From Oscillospiraceae bacterium (GTDB lineage: Bacteria > Bacillota > Clostridia > Oscillospirales > Oscillospiraceae): a DNA stretch of 50,522 nt. Location of the stretch: contig JAGARK010000010.1 of the NCBI GenBank assembly GCA_017622295.1, forward strand, positions 1 to 50,522, given 5' to 3'. The position numbers and the translations under genes were made by a program. The notes under the pieces were generated by a model. It was not told the DNA's origin, ran no database searches, and saw only the letters and a program-made list of their open reading frames with translations. Below, one piece after another: positions 48,898 to 50,522 of this stretch; within the stretch, counting starts at the first letter, position 1, and every line of letters starts with the position of its first letter.

Positions 48898-50226
48898 TTA
48901 TTCTGCTTTCAGCGCTTTGCGCTCGATCTTGGTCTTGCAGAACTTTTCCAGCACAGGTACCAGAATCAGGGCGATCACCGCTGCGGTGAAGCCGCCGTTG
49001 TACAGGCAGTAGCCGCCGTGCATGTTGGGCACGGAAGTGACCAGCAGGAAGTGCATCAGACCCGCCACAGCGCCCCAGAACCAGCCGTACTTGCTGGCAA
49101 CGGGGCTCAGACCGTTGGCAAAGCACAGACCCACGCAGATCGCCTGGGCGTTGATGGTCATGGCATAGCTTCCGCCAGCCAGTGCGCTCAGCCAGCCAAA
49201 TGCAGTAGAGCCCACCACATAGCCCAGAATGATGGGCCATACATTGCCGGGGTGGCTGCCGGAATTGCAGCAGCAGAGCATACAGAAGATGATGCCGAAG
49301 GTGATGGAATTGAAGGTCGCGCCGATGATGTTGTAGTAAGCCAGAATAAACAGGCCGTAGACACCCACATTCATCAGGAACACAGGGGTGCCCAGCTTGC
49401 TGGAAATGCTGGCTACATGATCGTCAGCGGTCAGCAGGTTAACATAATCCTTAACCTTGCAGCCCATGGCCAGGGCAAACACGATGCACAGACCGAACAG
49501 GATGATGCAAAAAATGTTCGTAATGCTCTGAGATGCCACCTGAAGCGTTTCCGCAGAAGGAGCCGCGGGCAGATCAATGCCCATGGTTTTGTACAGAGTT
49601 GCATTCAGGAAGAAGGCAAAGAAGCAGATGGGCACAGCTGCGGAATACAGGTCAAAGCCCTTGTGGACCGCAGGGGCGTGACCGAGACCTGCAGGCAGCA
49701 GGAAGCCGATGAACAGGCCCACCAGCAGGGCCACACCCAGACCGGGCAGATTGAAGCCCACCACCTCGGCGTTGGGATAGCGCACCAGCAGATCAGAGAT
49801 CAGGGGCGCGATGCCGGTGGAAAACAGCATGGCGTTGACGTTCATCTTCTCCTTCTTCACCAGGCAGTACAGTGCCACACCCAGAATGGGGGGCCACATG
49901 TTTACCGCATTAATGCCCCAGGCGCTGAAGCCGATGGTCAGGATAAAGCCGAAGGTGGACACATTGTTGGCATCAGCCTTCAACAGCGCGAACAGCGCCA
50001 CATAACAAAGACCTACCAGACCGATGTTCAGGAAGGTAGCTGCATAGCCGCCCAGGGCGAAATCATTGGTGGAGATCTTGGCGGGATTGCTGAGGATCTG
50101 CCACAGGCCGGAAACCATCTGCGCCCGGTCGGGCATACAGATCGCCGCGACGATGAATGCGGCGCTCACAAATCCGAAGAACAGCTTCAGAAAACTGGAT
50201 TCGGAGAGGTTTTTGATTTTATTCAT
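48898..50226 (-). CDS. DUF1576 integral-membrane protein (paralogue)
   Basis: 442 residues, the same length and layout as the gene at 47328: LKLFFGFVSAAFIVAAICMPDRAQMV, GGYAATFLNIGLVGLCYVALF, GFSAWGINAVNMWP, NSGSHPGNVWPIILGY and LYNGGFTAAVIALILVPVL. The differences are scattered, so this is an old duplication. ATG 50226 follows GAGGTGAT. The folD terminator ends about 18 nt upstream, leaving no room for a promoter of its own. Confidence 0.88.
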   Translation of the reverse strand: MNKIKNLSESSFLKLFFGFVSAAFIVAAICMPDRAQMVSGLWQILSNPAKISTNDFALGGYAATFLNIGLVGLCYVALFALLKADANNVSTFGFILTIGFSAWGINAVNMWPPILGVALYCLVKKEKMNVNAMLFSTGIAPLISDLLVRYPNAEVVGFNLPGLGVALLVGLFIGFLLPAGLGHAPAVHKGFDLYSAAVPICFFAFFLNATLYKTMGIDLPAAPSAETLQVASQSITNIFCIILFGLCIVFALAMGCKVKDYVNLLTADDHVASISSKLGTPVFLMNVGVYGLFILAYYNIIGATFNSITFGIIFCMLCCCNSGSHPGNVWPIILGYVVGSTAFGWLSALAGGSYAMTINAQAICVGLCFANGLSPVASKYGWFWGAVAGLMHFLLVTSVPNMHGGYCLYNGGFTAAVIALILVPVLEKFCKTKIERKALKAE

Positions 50227-50244
50227 AGGATCACCTCAGAAGGT

Positions 50245-50276
50245 AAAAACACGGACGGCACGCCGTCCGTGTTTTT
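50245..50276. terminator. Hairpin terminator between folD and the DUF1576 gene
   Basis: A long stem AAAAACACGGACGGC / GCCGTCCGTGTTTTT (50245-50259 with 50262-50276) with T runs on both strands. It ends folD but lies directly before the ribosome site of the next gene on the same strand. Confidence 0.88.
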
Positions 50277-50287
50277 TGTGATGATAT

Positions 50288-50522
50288 TTAGATCTTTTCA
50301 GCAGCTTCCACAACATGCTTCATCAGCACGGAGGTGGTGACGGCACCGACACCGCCGGGAACGGGGGTAATGGCCTCAACGATGGGCTCGACCTCGTCGA
50401 ACACGCAGTCGCCGGACATGCCGCCCTTGCCCTTGGAGGTGATCTTCTCGGGGTTCCAGTTCATGGAAACGTCGATGACGATCTGGCCCTCGCGGACGTA
50501 GTCAGCGGTCAGGGAGTTCAGA
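50288..50522 (-). CDS. folD: Methylenetetrahydrofolate dehydrogenase/cyclohydrolase (3' part, cut by window)
   Basis: The minus-strand frame from 50522 to the TAA at 50288-50290 reads ADYVREGQIVIDVSMN, then GGMSGDCVFDEVEPIVEAITPVPGGVGAVTTSVLMKHVVEAAEKI, the C-terminal NADP-binding part of FolD. The usual VIDVG and PGGVGP are slightly altered (VIDVS, PGGVGA). The enzyme interconverts one-carbon forms of tetrahydrofolate in the cytoplasm. The start lies beyond the window. Confidence 0.92.
   Translation of the reverse strand, partial: LNSLTADYVREGQIVIDVSMNWNPEKITSKGKGGMSGDCVFDEVEPIVEAITPVPGGVGAVTTSVLMKHVVEAAEKI

Overview
The window reads as the chromosome of a Gram-positive anaerobic member of Clostridia, probably an Oscillospirales-type gut bacterium. 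The reasons are the gene families present (AdhE, ThiT behind a TPP riboswitch, DegV, an LCP cell-wall ligase, a DUF4349 lipoprotein, tandem DUF1576 membrane proteins, a CooT nickel protein), the strong AAGGAGG-type ribosome binding sites, and moderate GC apart from one AT-rich island. No tRNA, rRNA, CRISPR array, complete insertion sequence or prophage was seen.

Left edge (1-3.3 kb): the 3' part of a Crp/Fnr-family regulator faces a copper-exporting P-type ATPase. The ATPase carries a CopZ-like domain at its C-terminus that has its own internal ribosome binding site.

Polysaccharide region (3.4-33.7 kb): a large surface-polysaccharide locus in four transcription units. (a) 33677 to 30232, minus: aminotransferase, PglC-like initiating phosphoglycosyltransferase, PglD-like acetyltransferase and a GT4, ending in an intrinsic terminator. 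(b) 30046 to 8414, minus, 21 closely packed genes: a WbpA/WbpB/WbpE-like nucleotide-sugar set, a FemAB-like acyltransferase, a TupA-like ATP-grasp protein, a Wzy-like polymerase, a Wzm/Wzt ABC exporter, a hexapeptide acetyltransferase, many glycosyltransferases and a VanZ-like protein. (c) 5821 to 8393, plus: a UDP-glucose dehydrogenase fused to an N-terminal HTH domain, followed by a UDP-glucuronate 4-epimerase. (d) 5608 to 3434, minus: a GT2 and a nucleotidyltransferase. I count 13 glycosyltransferases. The likely product is an acidic (uronic-acid-containing), possibly amino-acid-decorated, wall-linked polysaccharide. The LCP protein at 35.6 kb could attach it to peptidoglycan. From about 9.0 to 12.42 kb the DNA is AT-rich, and the right edge of this island lies inside the exporter ATPase gene, which looks like a cassette swap.

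Right part (34-50.5 kb): ordinary chromosomal genes with clear promoters and terminators. They are DegV, a uridine-kinase-like protein, LCP, an orphan small-RNA candidate (37.25-37.41 kb), AdhE, a nitroreductase with a VanX-like lipoprotein, a COG2426 membrane protein, a HIT protein, a TPP riboswitch with thiT, an SLH-domain surface protein, and a small metal locus (CooT, a His-rich protein and a divergent CsoR-family regulator). These are followed by a DUF4349 lipoprotein, two tandem DUF1576 proteins, and the 3' end of folD cut by the window edge.

The strongest leads for something new are the HTH-UDP-glucose dehydrogenase fusion with its shared promoter motif, the mosaic wzt gene, the combination of TupA, FemAB-like and uronate genes, the CopZ-in-CopA internal start, and the orphan RNA.
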